Shown here: piece after piece, positions 1 through 6,667 of the stretch
How the letters are laid out: every line of letters starts with the position of its first letter
Numbering within the stretch: the first letter of the stretch is position 1
NCBI GenBank assembly: GCA_947630095.1
Contig: CANRGI010000029.1
Coordinates: forward strand, 1 to 10,785
Direction: 5' to 3'
DNA: 10,785 nt
Source: an uncultured Bacilli bacterium
GTDB lineage: Bacteria; Bacillota_I; Bacilli_A; RF39; UBA660
Made by a program: the position numbers and the translations under genes
The notes under the pieces: generated by a model
Told to the model about the DNA's origin: nothing
Databases searched by the model: none
What the model saw: the letters and a program-made list of their open reading frames with translations, nothing else

Positions 1-12
1 AGTAGCGATAAT

Positions 13-58
13 AAAAAAATGACACATCTTCTTTACTGAATAAGTAAAGAGGATATGT
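13..58 (-). terminator. Intrinsic terminator of small RNA copy 1
   Basis: The stem pairs 22-37 with 43-58 around a 5-nt loop. It is a 16-position stem with one A/C mismatch and one G-U pair when read on the minus strand. Seven T residues on the minus strand (13-19) follow after a short spacer. Confidence 0.75.
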
Positions 59-131
59 TTATCTTTTCACGGGTAGACATTCAGGTTGAGACTAAATGTT
101 CCCTTTTATATTGTATGAGATTTCTCTCAAT
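13..131 (-). ncRNA. Putative small RNA, copy 1 of a tandem pair
   Basis: A consensus-like promoter at 138-166 predicts a start near 131. A strong hairpin followed by seven U residues (A run 13-19 on the plus strand) ends the transcript, giving about 119 nt. The RNA can form an 8-bp hairpin (99-92 with 84-77, 7-nt loop) flanked by GGG (103-101) and CCC (73-71), and a small 5' GAGA-GAAA-UCUC hairpin. Copy 2 keeps the 8-bp hairpin, its 7-nt loop length and an 18-nt core (69-86) that is identical. No reading frame is shared by the copies, so the RNA itself looks like the product. I do not recognise it as a known riboswitch class. Because it ends at the window edge, it could instead be an attenuated leader of a gene lying further left. 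Existence as a transcript is inferred. Confidence 0.55.
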
Positions 132-170
132 GTATACATTATACATCTTTTTATTTATTTTATCAAGTAG
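52..170 (-). repeat. Diverged direct repeat, unit 1
   Basis: This stretch aligns with 352-470, offset about 300 bases with small indels. The match runs from GATATGT at one end through an identical 18-mer (69-86), TTTCTCTCAA and TACATTATACA to CAAGTA at the other end. It includes the promoter and most of the transcript of a small RNA unit. Identity is roughly three quarters by eye. Confidence 0.75.
138..166 (-). promoter_or_regulatory. SigA-type promoter of small RNA copy 1
   Basis: On the minus strand, TTGATA (166-161) is separated by exactly 17 nt from a perfect TATAAT (143-138). The same arrangement occurs in copy 2. The predicted start lies near 131. Confidence 0.65.
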
Positions 171-318
171 TTTATTTTGTACTTTTATAATTTTAAAAAA
201 TTTATTACCCATAATTAGATAATAAATAATATAATGTCAATCATTATGAGAAAAATTTAAAATTATTACAACTTGTTTATCACATTTTATTAGTAGTGGC
301 TTTAATTACTACTATTAT

Positions 319-351
319 AAAAAAATAACACTTTTTAATATTATTAACGTT
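319..351 (-). terminator. Probable terminator of small RNA copy 2
   Basis: On the minus strand, AACG-TTAAT pairs with ATTAA-(AAAG)-TGTT around an AAT loop, with a 4-nt asymmetric bulge on the 3' side. TATTTTTTT follows (T run 325-319). The stem is AT-rich and weaker than that of copy 1. Confidence 0.5.
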
Positions 352-433
352 TAGATATGTCTTCTCTAAATACGGGTAGACATTCAGGTGGATACCAAAT
401 GCACCCTTTCATATTATATAAATTTCTCTCAAC
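319..433 (-). ncRNA. Putative small RNA, copy 2 of a tandem pair
   Basis: The promoter at 440-468 predicts a start near 433. A hairpin and U run (319-325) predict an end near 319, giving about 115 nt. The 8-bp hairpin seen in copy 1 is kept here (402-395 with 387-380, 7-nt loop 388-394). Two positions that are A-U in copy 1 become G-U here, so pairing is preserved while the sequence drifts. The flanking GGG/CCC and the following 18-nt core (372-389) are also kept. The RNA runs opposite to, and starts about 90 bp upstream of, the gene starting at 534. Function unknown. Confidence 0.55.
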
Positions 434-470
434 ACTTACATTATACAATTTATTTTATTTTTATACAAGT
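352..470 (-). repeat. Diverged direct repeat, unit 2
   Basis: Second copy of the repeat described at 52-170. Both units carry a promoter with a 17-nt spacer and the identical 18-mer ACGGGTAGACATTCAGGT (plus-strand reading, 372-389 here). Confidence 0.75.
440..468 (-). promoter_or_regulatory. SigA-type promoter of small RNA copy 2
   Basis: On the minus strand, TTGTAT (468-463), a 17-nt spacer and a perfect TATAAT (445-440). It is back-to-back with the plus-strand promoter at 486-514, so the two form a divergent promoter pair. Confidence 0.6.
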
Positions 471-485
471 ATTTTCCTTTACCAT

Positions 486-514
486 TTGCAAAACTCTACT
501 ACATTTGATAAAAT
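486..514 (+). promoter_or_regulatory. Candidate promoter of the 243-aa gene
   Basis: TTGCAA (486-491), 17-nt spacer, TAAAAT (509-514), predicted start near 521. GGTGG (523-527) then precedes the ATG at 534, giving a very short leader. This supports 534 as the gene start. Confidence 0.4.
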
Positions 515-533
515 TATTACTTGGTGGTCAATA

Positions 534-1265
534 ATGCTATACAAAACTAAAATAGAAAGATTAATTAGAAGACAAAGAAAAGAAGATAAATATATATTAG
601 ATAATAACAATGCTATCATAATTACTAAAACAAATAACTTTTACACTATGATACACTATAGACTTATAAATGACACCTTAATTGAAATCAATAGATGGAA
701 AGTTAATTCTTATTACTTCGGTTATATCCAAGAGTTATCACTTATCAAAAATTTTAACTTATTTAAAGTCCAAAATGGAACAGGTAACTTTAATGCTATT
801 TATAATTATAAACTAGATAAATTCATTATACCTCAAAATAAATGGGAAATAATTGATTTTAACTTATTTAATGATTATAAATGTTTCTTATGTTCTTTTA
901 ATATTAATTCTAATTTTACTAATGACGATATTTATACTTACTTTAATGAAATAACTAACAGAAATGAAACAGAAAAATTTTATTTTAATGATGGTAAATA
1001 CTTTGCTTTAATAGATGTTAACGGTAATATCATAGGTAATAAATTACTTAAGGGTTTCTCTTTATCTAAAATAACTGACATAATTGATTTAAATGATTAT
1101 AATTCCCTAGAAGAATTTAAAAATAGTAGAATACTTTATTGTAACAATGAAAAAGAAAGGCTTAAAGAAGAACACTATAAAAAACTTCAAGCAAACAGCA
1201 CTAATTCCCCTTATCTTGATAATGAAGTAAGTAAAATATTAAAATTAAATAGTCGAAATATGTAA
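534..1265 (+). CDS. Hypothetical protein of 243 aa
   Basis: I do not recognise this protein. It is soluble-looking, rich in Asn, Lys, Ile and Tyr, with a basic N-terminus (LIRRQRKEDK) and a charged helical tail (NEKERLKEEHYKKL). A GKYFALIDVNGNIIG stretch faintly resembles a WG-type repeat, but one weak match is not enough to assign it. The frame is open back to 357. The extra 59 codons run antisense through small RNA copy 2 and its promoter and have no ribosome binding site. The ATG at 534 has a candidate promoter and a weak GGTGG site, so it is preferred. It is a single-gene unit with its own terminator. Existence as a gene is likely from length and composition; function is unknown. Confidence 0.65.
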   Translation: MLYKTKIERLIRRQRKEDKYILDNNNAIIITKTNNFYTMIHYRLINDTLIEINRWKVNSYYFGYIQELSLIKNFNLFKVQNGTGNFNAIYNYKLDKFIIPQNKWEIIDFNLFNDYKCFLCSFNINSNFTNDDIYTYFNEITNRNETEKFYFNDGKYFALIDVNGNIIGNKLLKGFSLSKITDIIDLNDYNSLEEFKNSRILYCNNEKERLKEEHYKKLQANSTNSPYLDNEVSKILKLNSRNM

Positions 1266-1285
1266 TATTATTTCACTATTTTTTT
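1250..1285 (+). terminator. Terminator of the 243-aa gene
   Basis: TAGT-(C)-GAAATA (1250-1260) pairs with TATTTC-ACTA (1269-1278). The stem is 10 bp with one bulged C and an 8-nt loop, followed by seven T residues (1279-1285). The stop codon lies in the loop. Confidence 0.75.
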
Positions 1286-1305
1286 ATTTAATATAATGAT
1301 ATAAT
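1271..1305 (+). promoter_or_regulatory. Weak promoter region before the CmpB-like gene
   Basis: Two overlapping -10-like hexamers, TATAAT at 1292-1297 and 1300-1305, lie upstream of the AAGGAG ribosome binding site (1312-1317). No convincing -35 is present: TTTCAC at 1271 is 15 nt from the first -10. The gene follows a terminator, so some promoter must lie here. Confidence 0.4.
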
Positions 1306-1322
1306 TTATTTAAGGAGTAAAT

Positions 1323-2000
1323 ATGAGAAAATTTTATTTATCGCTTAAAGAAAGACATCTTACATTTAATAAATTGTTTATTATATTTTTAATTGGTTCT
1401 ATATTTGGTAACTACTATGAAATGTTTTTAGGTTTTATTGCTAATTTATTTAAAACAGGCACTATTGTGATAAGAACAAGTCAAGGCCTTATCTATGGCC
1501 CTTTTAGTCCCATTTATGGTATAGGTGCAGTAATTATGACTACTATATTTGCAGAAAAGAATTATAAATGGTTAAAACTAATTCTACTTGCTTCCCTCAT
1601 AGGTGGCTTATATGAATTTATTGGAGCACTCATACAAGAAAACCTCTTCGGTATTATTTCTTGGGACTACTCAAGCCATCCTCTAAATTTTGACGGTAAA
1701 ACAAGTATACCAGTAATGTTAGTCTGGGGAGTTGCTACTTTAGTTTATATAAGATATATTTTCCCTACAATTAGTAAACTAGTTAATGTTATCCCACCCC
1801 TTATAGGCGCCTATATTATTGATGCTTTAGTTATTTTCATAGTTTTAGATGCTCTTATTACTTCATGTGCTTTAATTAGACAAAACTTAAGACACCATAA
1901 TAAACCTGCTTATACTTTTATAGGAGAAATATGCGATAAAATATATGACGACGATAAACTTAAAAAAGTTTTTCCTACTGTTAGATATAAAAAAAGATAG
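1323..2000 (+). CDS. CmpB-type putative ABC transporter permease (225 aa)
   Basis: Integral membrane protein of the family annotated as putative ABC transporter permease, type IV (PF06541, CmpB). The family motifs seen are GNYYE near residues 29-33, QGLIYGPFSPIYG at 54-66, GGLYEF at 94-99, and WDYSSHPLNFDGKTS at 114-128 followed by WG at 135-136. About five or six hydrophobic segments are visible (roughly 17-40, 58-77, 84-105, 130-148, 155-180), and the C-terminus is short and basic. Despite the family name, a transport function and substrate have not been clearly shown for these proteins as far as I know, and no ATPase gene is adjacent on this strand. The start is supported by AAGGAG five bases upstream of the ATG. 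The length is normal for the family. Confidence 0.85.
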   Translation: MRKFYLSLKERHLTFNKLFIIFLIGSIFGNYYEMFLGFIANLFKTGTIVIRTSQGLIYGPFSPIYGIGAVIMTTIFAEKNYKWLKLILLASLIGGLYEFIGALIQENLFGIISWDYSSHPLNFDGKTSIPVMLVWGVATLVYIRYIFPTISKLVNVIPPLIGAYIIDALVIFIVLDALITSCALIRQNLRHHNKPAYTFIGEICDKIYDDDKLKKVFPTVRYKKR

Positions 2001-2011
2001 ATTTCTCTATC
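1989..2011 (-). terminator. Terminator at the convergent gene ends
   Basis: GATAGA (1996-2001) and TCTATC (2006-2011) form a 6-bp stem with a 4-nt loop. On the minus strand it is followed by seven T residues (1995-1989), so it ends the bceAB transcript. On the plus strand the downstream sequence is only loosely T-rich. The hairpin spans the last codons of both genes. Confidence 0.65.
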
Positions 2012-4082
2012 AATTTCTATTTCTTATTATATTTTTACTATTAAAATAAGTTATCATAAAGTATCCTCCATATATTATAACTAATATTATAGTTGTTATA
2101 ATAATAGACGGAATTAGTTCTTCATTACCAAATACTTCTAAAACTTGAATAGCAAACTTAATTCCAAACACTGAATGTATCAAAGCAAGTATTAAAGGAA
2201 GTAAAAATATAATTGCTATTTGCCTAAATAATGCTTTATTTATTAACTTTTCGTCAGTTCCTATCTTTCTTAAAACTTGAAACTTCTCTTTATTATCACT
2301 ACTTTCAGATAATTCTTTAAGCGCAAGTATTGCTGCACTGCTAATTAAGAATATTATTCCTAAATATAGCCCTATAAATGTTACCATAGCAGTAAGTCCA
2401 ACAGTTGCCTCTTTAATAGATAATTTAGTAGCCCCATTAGGAAGAACATACTTATCTTTTTCACTATCTAACTTATTTATATTTTCTTCTAACTCTCTTA
2501 TTTCTTCTTCATTTTTTAATTTATAATTACCTATCAAATGATTTTCATAAATATAATTTTTATCTAATATTTTATCAGGAACTAATATAATTCCAGTATT
2601 TATATGATTACTAGACATCTCTACAAAACCATTTTTAGTTTGAGTGTATTTTGGTGTTAAAGTATGTCCAAATAAGGAAATAGTTTCTCTATTTTTAAGT
2701 GCTATATCTCTTACTTTAGCCATAGATTTATAGTCTGCAATAATCATATATTCATTATCTTTTAAAGTATACTCTTGTGTTCCATACATCTTAGCAACTT
2801 TATTATATTCATTTATTCCCATTATAACTTCTTCTTCAGAGTCATAATCTAAAAACTCATACTTTTCTTTTAATTCATTTAATTTAGAACCTAATGTATT
2901 ACATAATTTTAATTCTGGAGTAGCATATAAATTAACTTCAATATAATCTTTAAAGTAAGGTATAATATCAAACCCTAATAATTTAAATTTCTCTTTTACA
3001 GTATAATTAGAAGTACTTATCTGTTCTTCATTATATCCATATTCTATATAATCTTCATAATTATTTTGCATATTCATAAATACAGAATAATCAGCATCCA
3101 CTGGCACTAATTCTTTAAAATTTTTATTCATAGAATTTTTAATAGTAAAACAAGAAGATAATAAACATATAGTAACAAATAACATTAAACATATAATACT
3201 TATACTTAATACTATAGTATTTACTTTACTACTAAATTCTCTAAATACAAAACTATTAAGTCCCTTATAATAATAATGTTTTAAACTTTGTACTATTCTT
3301 AATATTAAACCTGATAATGAATAAAATATAAAAAATGTTGATACTATTCCCATCACTATAGGTTTTAATATATCTTTTACTTCACTTAAAGCCATATAAT
3401 CATGTGTTACAATATAATACGCACGACCTAATACAACTATTGATATAATAAATAATATTATACATATATAAGGATTTTTAAGTTTAATCTTTTCACTTTT
3501 TTTAGAACTATATAATAAATCTATCAATTTACATTTACTAACACTAAAAGTATTAAATAATATTACAATTAAATACATAATACTAAAATAAATAATAGTT
3601 TTAATAGCCGAACTTGAAGAAAAAATAAACTTAAATTTAGTTAAATCTGCTTCAAACATATTAGCAACTAATAAACTCATAACTTGTGATAAAAATACAC
3701 CTAATACAATACCTATAAAAAGAGATAAAATACCTATTAGTAATGTTTCAAAAAATAATATTAAACTTATCTTTCTCTTACTCATACCTAAAGTTAGATA
3801 TATTCCAAACTCTTTATTTCTTCTTTTCATTAAAAACCTAGTCGCATATATTATTAAAAACCCTAATGTAAATGATACAAATACACTTACTCCTGATAAT
3901 ATAGTCATCATAAGTTGTATTATCTCACTAGTAGAAGAAGATACATCTATCATAATTGTTTGACTATCTAAAGCATTAAAAACATAGAATATTGAAACAC
4001 CAAGAATAAGAGTAAAAAAATAGATGGCATAATCTTTAATACTTTTCTTAATGTTTTTTATAGATAATTTAAAGAGCATCAT
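2010..4082 (-). CDS. bceB: BceB-like ABC transporter permease (690 aa)
   Basis: Permease of a Bce-type peptide-antibiotic detoxification module, acting in the cytoplasmic membrane with the ATPase encoded just upstream. It has the hallmark layout. There is an N-terminal TM segment (about 18-36) and further TM segments near 57-82, 104-135, 160-180, 203-223, 240-262 and 288-310. A large extracellular domain (about 313-560) follows, then three C-terminal TM segments (about 565-588, 622-642, 658-682). FtsX-type folds are suggested by the FGIYLTLGMSKRKI and FQVLRKIGTDEKLI stretches after TM regions. In this family the extracellular domain is the ligand sensor, and the permease signals to a BceS-type kinase. 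The start overlaps the ATPase gene by 14 bp, with GGTGGAG upstream. The length is slightly above the usual 620-670. The actual substrate (bacitracin, lantibiotic, other) cannot be told from sequence. Confidence 0.9.
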   Translation of the reverse strand: MMLFKLSIKNIKKSIKDYAIYFFTLILGVSIFYVFNALDSQTIMIDVSSSTSEIIQLMMTILSGVSVFVSFTLGFLIIYATRFLMKRRNKEFGIYLTLGMSKRKISLILFFETLLIGILSLFIGIVLGVFLSQVMSLLVANMFEADLTKFKFIFSSSSAIKTIIYFSIMYLIVILFNTFSVSKCKLIDLLYSSKKSEKIKLKNPYICIILFIISIVVLGRAYYIVTHDYMALSEVKDILKPIVMGIVSTFFIFYSLSGLILRIVQSLKHYYYKGLNSFVFREFSSKVNTIVLSISIICLMLFVTICLLSSCFTIKNSMNKNFKELVPVDADYSVFMNMQNNYEDYIEYGYNEEQISTSNYTVKEKFKLLGFDIIPYFKDYIEVNLYATPELKLCNTLGSKLNELKEKYEFLDYDSEEEVIMGINEYNKVAKMYGTQEYTLKDNEYMIIADYKSMAKVRDIALKNRETISLFGHTLTPKYTQTKNGFVEMSSNHINTGIILVPDKILDKNYIYENHLIGNYKLKNEEEIRELEENINKLDSEKDKYVLPNGATKLSIKEATVGLTAMVTFIGLYLGIIFLISSAAILALKELSESSDNKEKFQVLRKIGTDEKLINKALFRQIAIIFLLPLILALIHSVFGIKFAIQVLEVFGNEELIPSIIITTIILVIIYGGYFMITYFNSKNIIRNRN

Positions 4083-4833
4083 TTACATCTCCACCTAATA
4101 AAGTAACAACATCTATAATCTCATCAAAAAATTCTTTTCGAGTATTTTCCCCTCTATAAATCTCTTTAAAAATTTTACCATCTTTGATAAAGATTACCCT
4201 TTTAGCATAACTTGCTGTAAAAGCATCGTGTGTTACCATAAGTATAGTAGCGCCCATCTCGTCTAAATATTTAAACTTCTCTAGTAACATTTTACTAGAC
4301 TTAGAGTCTAATGCCCCAGTTGGTTCGTCTGCAAGTACTAGTGATGGGTTAGTTATAATTGCTCTTGCTGATGCTACTCTTTGTTTCTGTCCTCCACTCA
4401 TTTGATATGGATACTTTTCTAATACATCTTTTATATCTAATTCTTCTGCTACTTTTTTAACTCTTATATCCACTTCTTTACTACTTATATTCTGTATAGA
4501 TAAAGCAAGCGCTATATTTTCATAAGCAGTTAATGTATCTAATAAATTAAAGTCTTGAAATATAAACCCAAGTTTTTCTCTTCTAAATTTATTAAGTAAA
4601 TTTCCCTTTAATTTAGTAATATCTAACCCATCTATGTATATATGTCCTGAAGTTACTTTATCTATTGTAGATATTACATTTAAAAGAGTTGTCTTTCCAC
4701 TTCCAGATGCACCCATAATAGCCACAAATTCTCCCTTTTCTACTTGAAAAGATATATTATTTATAGCCTTAGTAAGCGAAGACCTACTACCATAGTACTT
4801 TTCTATTTTGTCTACTTTTAAAATATTTTCCAT
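4069..4833 (-). CDS. bceA: BceA-like ABC transporter ATPase (254 aa)
   Basis: Nucleotide-binding subunit that powers the BceB-like permease. From the ATG at 4833 the motifs are Walker A GASGSGKTT (41-49), Q-loop Q93, signature MSGGQKQR (145-152), Walker B LVLADE (165-170) with PTGALD, and H-loop H202. This is the MacB/LolD-type subclass used by Bce modules. The frame opens at a GTG at 4848, but AAAGGAG ends six bases before the ATG at 4833, so the ATG is the better start. The 3' end overlaps bceB by 14 bp, indicating translational coupling. A promoter and a candidate operator lie in the gap between this gene and the kinase gene. Confidence 0.93.
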   Translation of the reverse strand: MENILKVDKIEKYYGSRSSLTKAINNISFQVEKGEFVAIMGASGSGKTTLLNVISTIDKVTSGHIYIDGLDITKLKGNLLNKFRREKLGFIFQDFNLLDTLTAYENIALALSIQNISSKEVDIRVKKVAEELDIKDVLEKYPYQMSGGQKQRVASARAIITNPSLVLADEPTGALDSKSSKMLLEKFKYLDEMGATILMVTHDAFTASYAKRVIFIKDGKIFKEIYRGENTRKEFFDEIIDVVTLLGGDVNDAL

Positions 4834-4854
4834 AACTTCTCCTTTCACTTAAAC

Positions 4855-4884
4855 ATAATACATTATTTATACCCATTTTGTCGT
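4855..4884 (-). promoter_or_regulatory. Candidate bceAB promoter
   Basis: On the minus strand ACGACA (4884-4879), 18-nt spacer, TATTAT (4860-4855). The weak -35 fits a promoter that needs an activator, as is typical of bceAB promoters in related bacteria. Assignment is tentative. Confidence 0.4.
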
Positions 4885-4904
4885 TTGTTTTATATTACTA
4901 TATA

Positions 4905-4918
4905 TTACTTTTTTGAAA
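4905..4918 (-). promoter_or_regulatory. Candidate BceR-type operator upstream of bceAB
   Basis: The minus-strand sequence TTTCA-AAAA-AGTAA matches the inverted repeat TTACA-N4-TGTAA found upstream of the response regulator gene at 11 of 14 positions. It lies 20 bp upstream of the candidate -35. From memory, BceR-like regulators bind inverted repeats of the TnACA-N4-TGTAA kind just upstream of their transporter promoters. It overlaps nothing coding, ending 2 bases after the kinase stop codon. Confidence 0.45.
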
Positions 4919-4920
4919 CA

Positions 4921-5940
4921 TTACTTTATAACACTATAATAATTATTATTAGAAAAAGTAATTATAACTTTAGTATAACTATTTACTTTAGAACTTATTA
5001 CTATTTTATGCCCTAGTTTATCACATAAATTTTTAGCAATATATAACCCCATACCAGTAGAAGAATTTTTCCTTCTTCCATTTATACCAGTAAAAGTCTT
5101 ATCAAATACTCTTTTTATATCACTTAAATGTATACCCATACCATTATCTTCTATTATTAATTTAGTATTTTTATTATCTTTAGTACTATATATTTTTATA
5201 TAAGAATTACTTATATTTCTTTTATATTTTATACTATTATTTATTATTTGATTTAATATAAACTCTAACCATTTAGAATCAGTATATACTTTTATATTTT
5301 CTATATTTACTATAAAATCTATTTTATTAATTAATAAATCGTCCATATTTTTTATCCCAACATTTTTAATAACACTTTCTAAATCTATTTCTTTTATATA
5401 GTAATCTTTCTCTGCATATTCACTTCTAACATAATATAATACTTGGTCTATAGTAAGTGTTAATTGATTTAAAATATTTTTAACTTTTCTATCTAATAAA
5501 CTATTTTTATTACTTAATAATAATACTAAACTAGCAATAGGTTTCTTTACTTCGTGTATCCACATCTCTATATAATCTTTAAATTCATTTAATTGTAATT
5601 CATTTGCTTTTACATTTTCATTCATAGACTTATTTATATCATAAAGTGCGTGATATAATATTGCCCCTTCATAAAATTCAGGTTTATCTATTGTTTCTAA
5701 TACTAAATAAGATTTATCTAAACGTTTTATATTAGATATTAAATCTTTATAAAATTTTTGCTTTCTTATATAATCATATAAAAGTAATACACTTTGTGTT
5801 AATAATAAAATAATTATAATTAAAAGTGCTAAATTAATTTCTACTTTAAATGCTAATAATATTAAAAATATAAAAAAATAACTAACTAAAGAAATAATAA
5901 CAAAATAAAATTTATCTTTAATATAATCTAATAATTTCAT
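4921..5940 (-). CDS. bceS: BceS-like intramembrane-sensing histidine kinase (339 aa)
   Basis: Sensor kinase of a Bce-type two-component system. Two closely spaced TM segments (about 11-31 and 36-56) with almost no extracellular loop are the signature of intramembrane-sensing kinases, which receive their signal from the BceAB transporter. The phospho-acceptor His129 lies in MWIHEVKKPIASL. The ATPase domain has N-box NQIINNSIKY (about 230-239), G1 DNGMGI (265-270) and G2 GMGLYIAKNLCDKLG (296-310). All key residues are present and the length is normal. The ATG overlaps the stop of the frame-restored response regulator (ATGA at 5940-5937). Its own ribosome binding site is poor (GGACAGGGG ends 12 bases upstream), so expression probably depended on coupling to the regulator gene, which now terminates about 120 bases early. 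Confidence 0.9.
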   Translation of the reverse strand: MKLLDYIKDKFYFVIISLVSYFFIFLILLAFKVEINLALLIIIILLLTQSVLLLYDYIRKQKFYKDLISNIKRLDKSYLVLETIDKPEFYEGAILYHALYDINKSMNENVKANELQLNEFKDYIEMWIHEVKKPIASLVLLLSNKNSLLDRKVKNILNQLTLTIDQVLYYVRSEYAEKDYYIKEIDLESVIKNVGIKNMDDLLINKIDFIVNIENIKVYTDSKWLEFILNQIINNSIKYKRNISNSYIKIYSTKDNKNTKLIIEDNGMGIHLSDIKRVFDKTFTGINGRRKNSSTGMGLYIAKNLCDKLGHKIVISSKVNSYTKVIITFSNNNYYSVIK

Positions 5941-6603
5941 AATAAAATATACCCCTGTCCTTTTCTAGTTTCAATCACATCTTTATACCCTATTAAGGAT
6001 AATTTATTCCTAAGCCTACTTATATTTACAGTTAAAGCATTATCATTTACAAACTCAGTATTATCCCATAAAGAAACCATAAGTTCTAGTTACTATTTTT
6101 TCCCTATGAGTTAATAAGAAAGAAAATATTATCATTTCATTTTTAGTAAGTATTATTTCTTTAGTATTATTTTTAATTATTCCCTTTTGTAAATCAAATA
6201 TTAAATCTTTATAATACATTTTAGTATTATCATATAAACTACTATTAACTCTTTTAAGTACTGCTTTTATCCTTAGTAATAATATATTAGGGTTATAAGG
6301 CTTAGTAATGTAATCGTCTGCCCCATAAGAAATAGAAAGTGCTTCGTCAGTTAAACTATCTCTACTTGTTACCATAATAACAGGTATATTACTTTCTTTC
6401 CTTAAATTTTGTAATAATAATTCCCCATTTATATAAGGTATATTTATATCTAATAAAATTAAATCAGGTGCCTTTGTTAATATCTCTTTAATAGAATTTT
6501 TAAAATCTTTTAATACTATAGTTTCATACTCATTATTAGTAAGTAATTCTTCTAATTCATTTCTAATAGTATTATCGTCTTCTATAATCATTATTTTTGC
6601 CAT
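5937..6603 (-). pseudogene. bceR: BceR-like response regulator, frameshifted in the DNA-binding domain
   Basis: OmpR-type response regulator, partner of the downstream kinase. The receiver domain is complete: D9/D10, phospho-acceptor D52 in LILLDINIP, T79 and K101. The winged-helix domain begins (ILTKNEMIIFSFLL, about 151-164), but after R173 (codon 6087-6085) the frame is lost and a stop follows at 6061. One base on, the correct sequence resumes from 6083: LMVSLWDN, then the recognition-helix region NALTVNISRLRNKL and the C-terminal hairpin ETRKGQGY, ending at TGA 5939-5937. The net change is +1. Family pattern (REEL before this point) suggests loss of 5 bases from an AGAGAAGAA-like stretch. 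The restored protein would be about 223 aa, the normal size. The truncated 180-aa product would lack the DNA-binding helix. The start has AGAGG at suitable spacing. Confidence 0.85.
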
Positions 6604-6622
6604 AATTACCTCTTTTAATATT

Positions 6623-6664
6623 ATTATACCACTTATAATTATTTATTACCTTACAGTTTTGTAA
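6623..6664 (-). promoter_or_regulatory. bceRS promoter with BceR-type inverted repeat
   Basis: On the minus strand an extended -10, TGGTATAAT (6631-6623), has no good -35. A perfect inverted repeat TTACA-AAAC-TGTAA (6664-6651) lies where the -35 would be, 22 bp upstream of the -10. This is the position expected for activation or autoregulation by a BceR-like response regulator. The predicted transcript start is near 6616. Confidence 0.6.
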
Positions 6665-6667
6665 CAT

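Noticed and set aside
13..131. Purine riboswitch
   Set aside because: A 7-nt loop and a GUCUACC stretch recall the purine aptamer, but the L2 loop, the second hairpin and the closing helix do not match the consensus.
81..212. 43-codon minus-strand frame (MGNKFFKIIKVQ...)
   Set aside because: It has no ribosome binding site and runs through the promoter of small RNA copy 1. The matching frame in copy 2 is interrupted by a stop.
235..240. Perfect TTGACA on the minus strand
   Set aside because: No acceptable -10 is found at 16-18 nt spacing, so it is probably a chance match.
291..314. TAGTAGT...ACTACTA inverted repeat as a terminator
   Set aside because: The stem is 7 bp with a 10-nt loop, but no T run follows on either strand. 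On the minus strand the T run precedes it and belongs to the copy 2 terminator.
344..412. 22-codon frame inside small RNA copy 2 (MKGCIWYPPECLP...)
   Set aside because: Copy 1 has ATA in place of the ATG, and the frame there stops early. No suitably spaced ribosome binding site is present, so a conserved peptide is unlikely.
6085..6101. Rescue of the response regulator frame by slippage on the A6 run (6096-6101)
   Set aside because: The +1 frame contains TAG and TAA stops just after the run, so slippage there cannot join the two parts. The shift would have to occur in the ACT-AGA codons, which are not a known slippery site.
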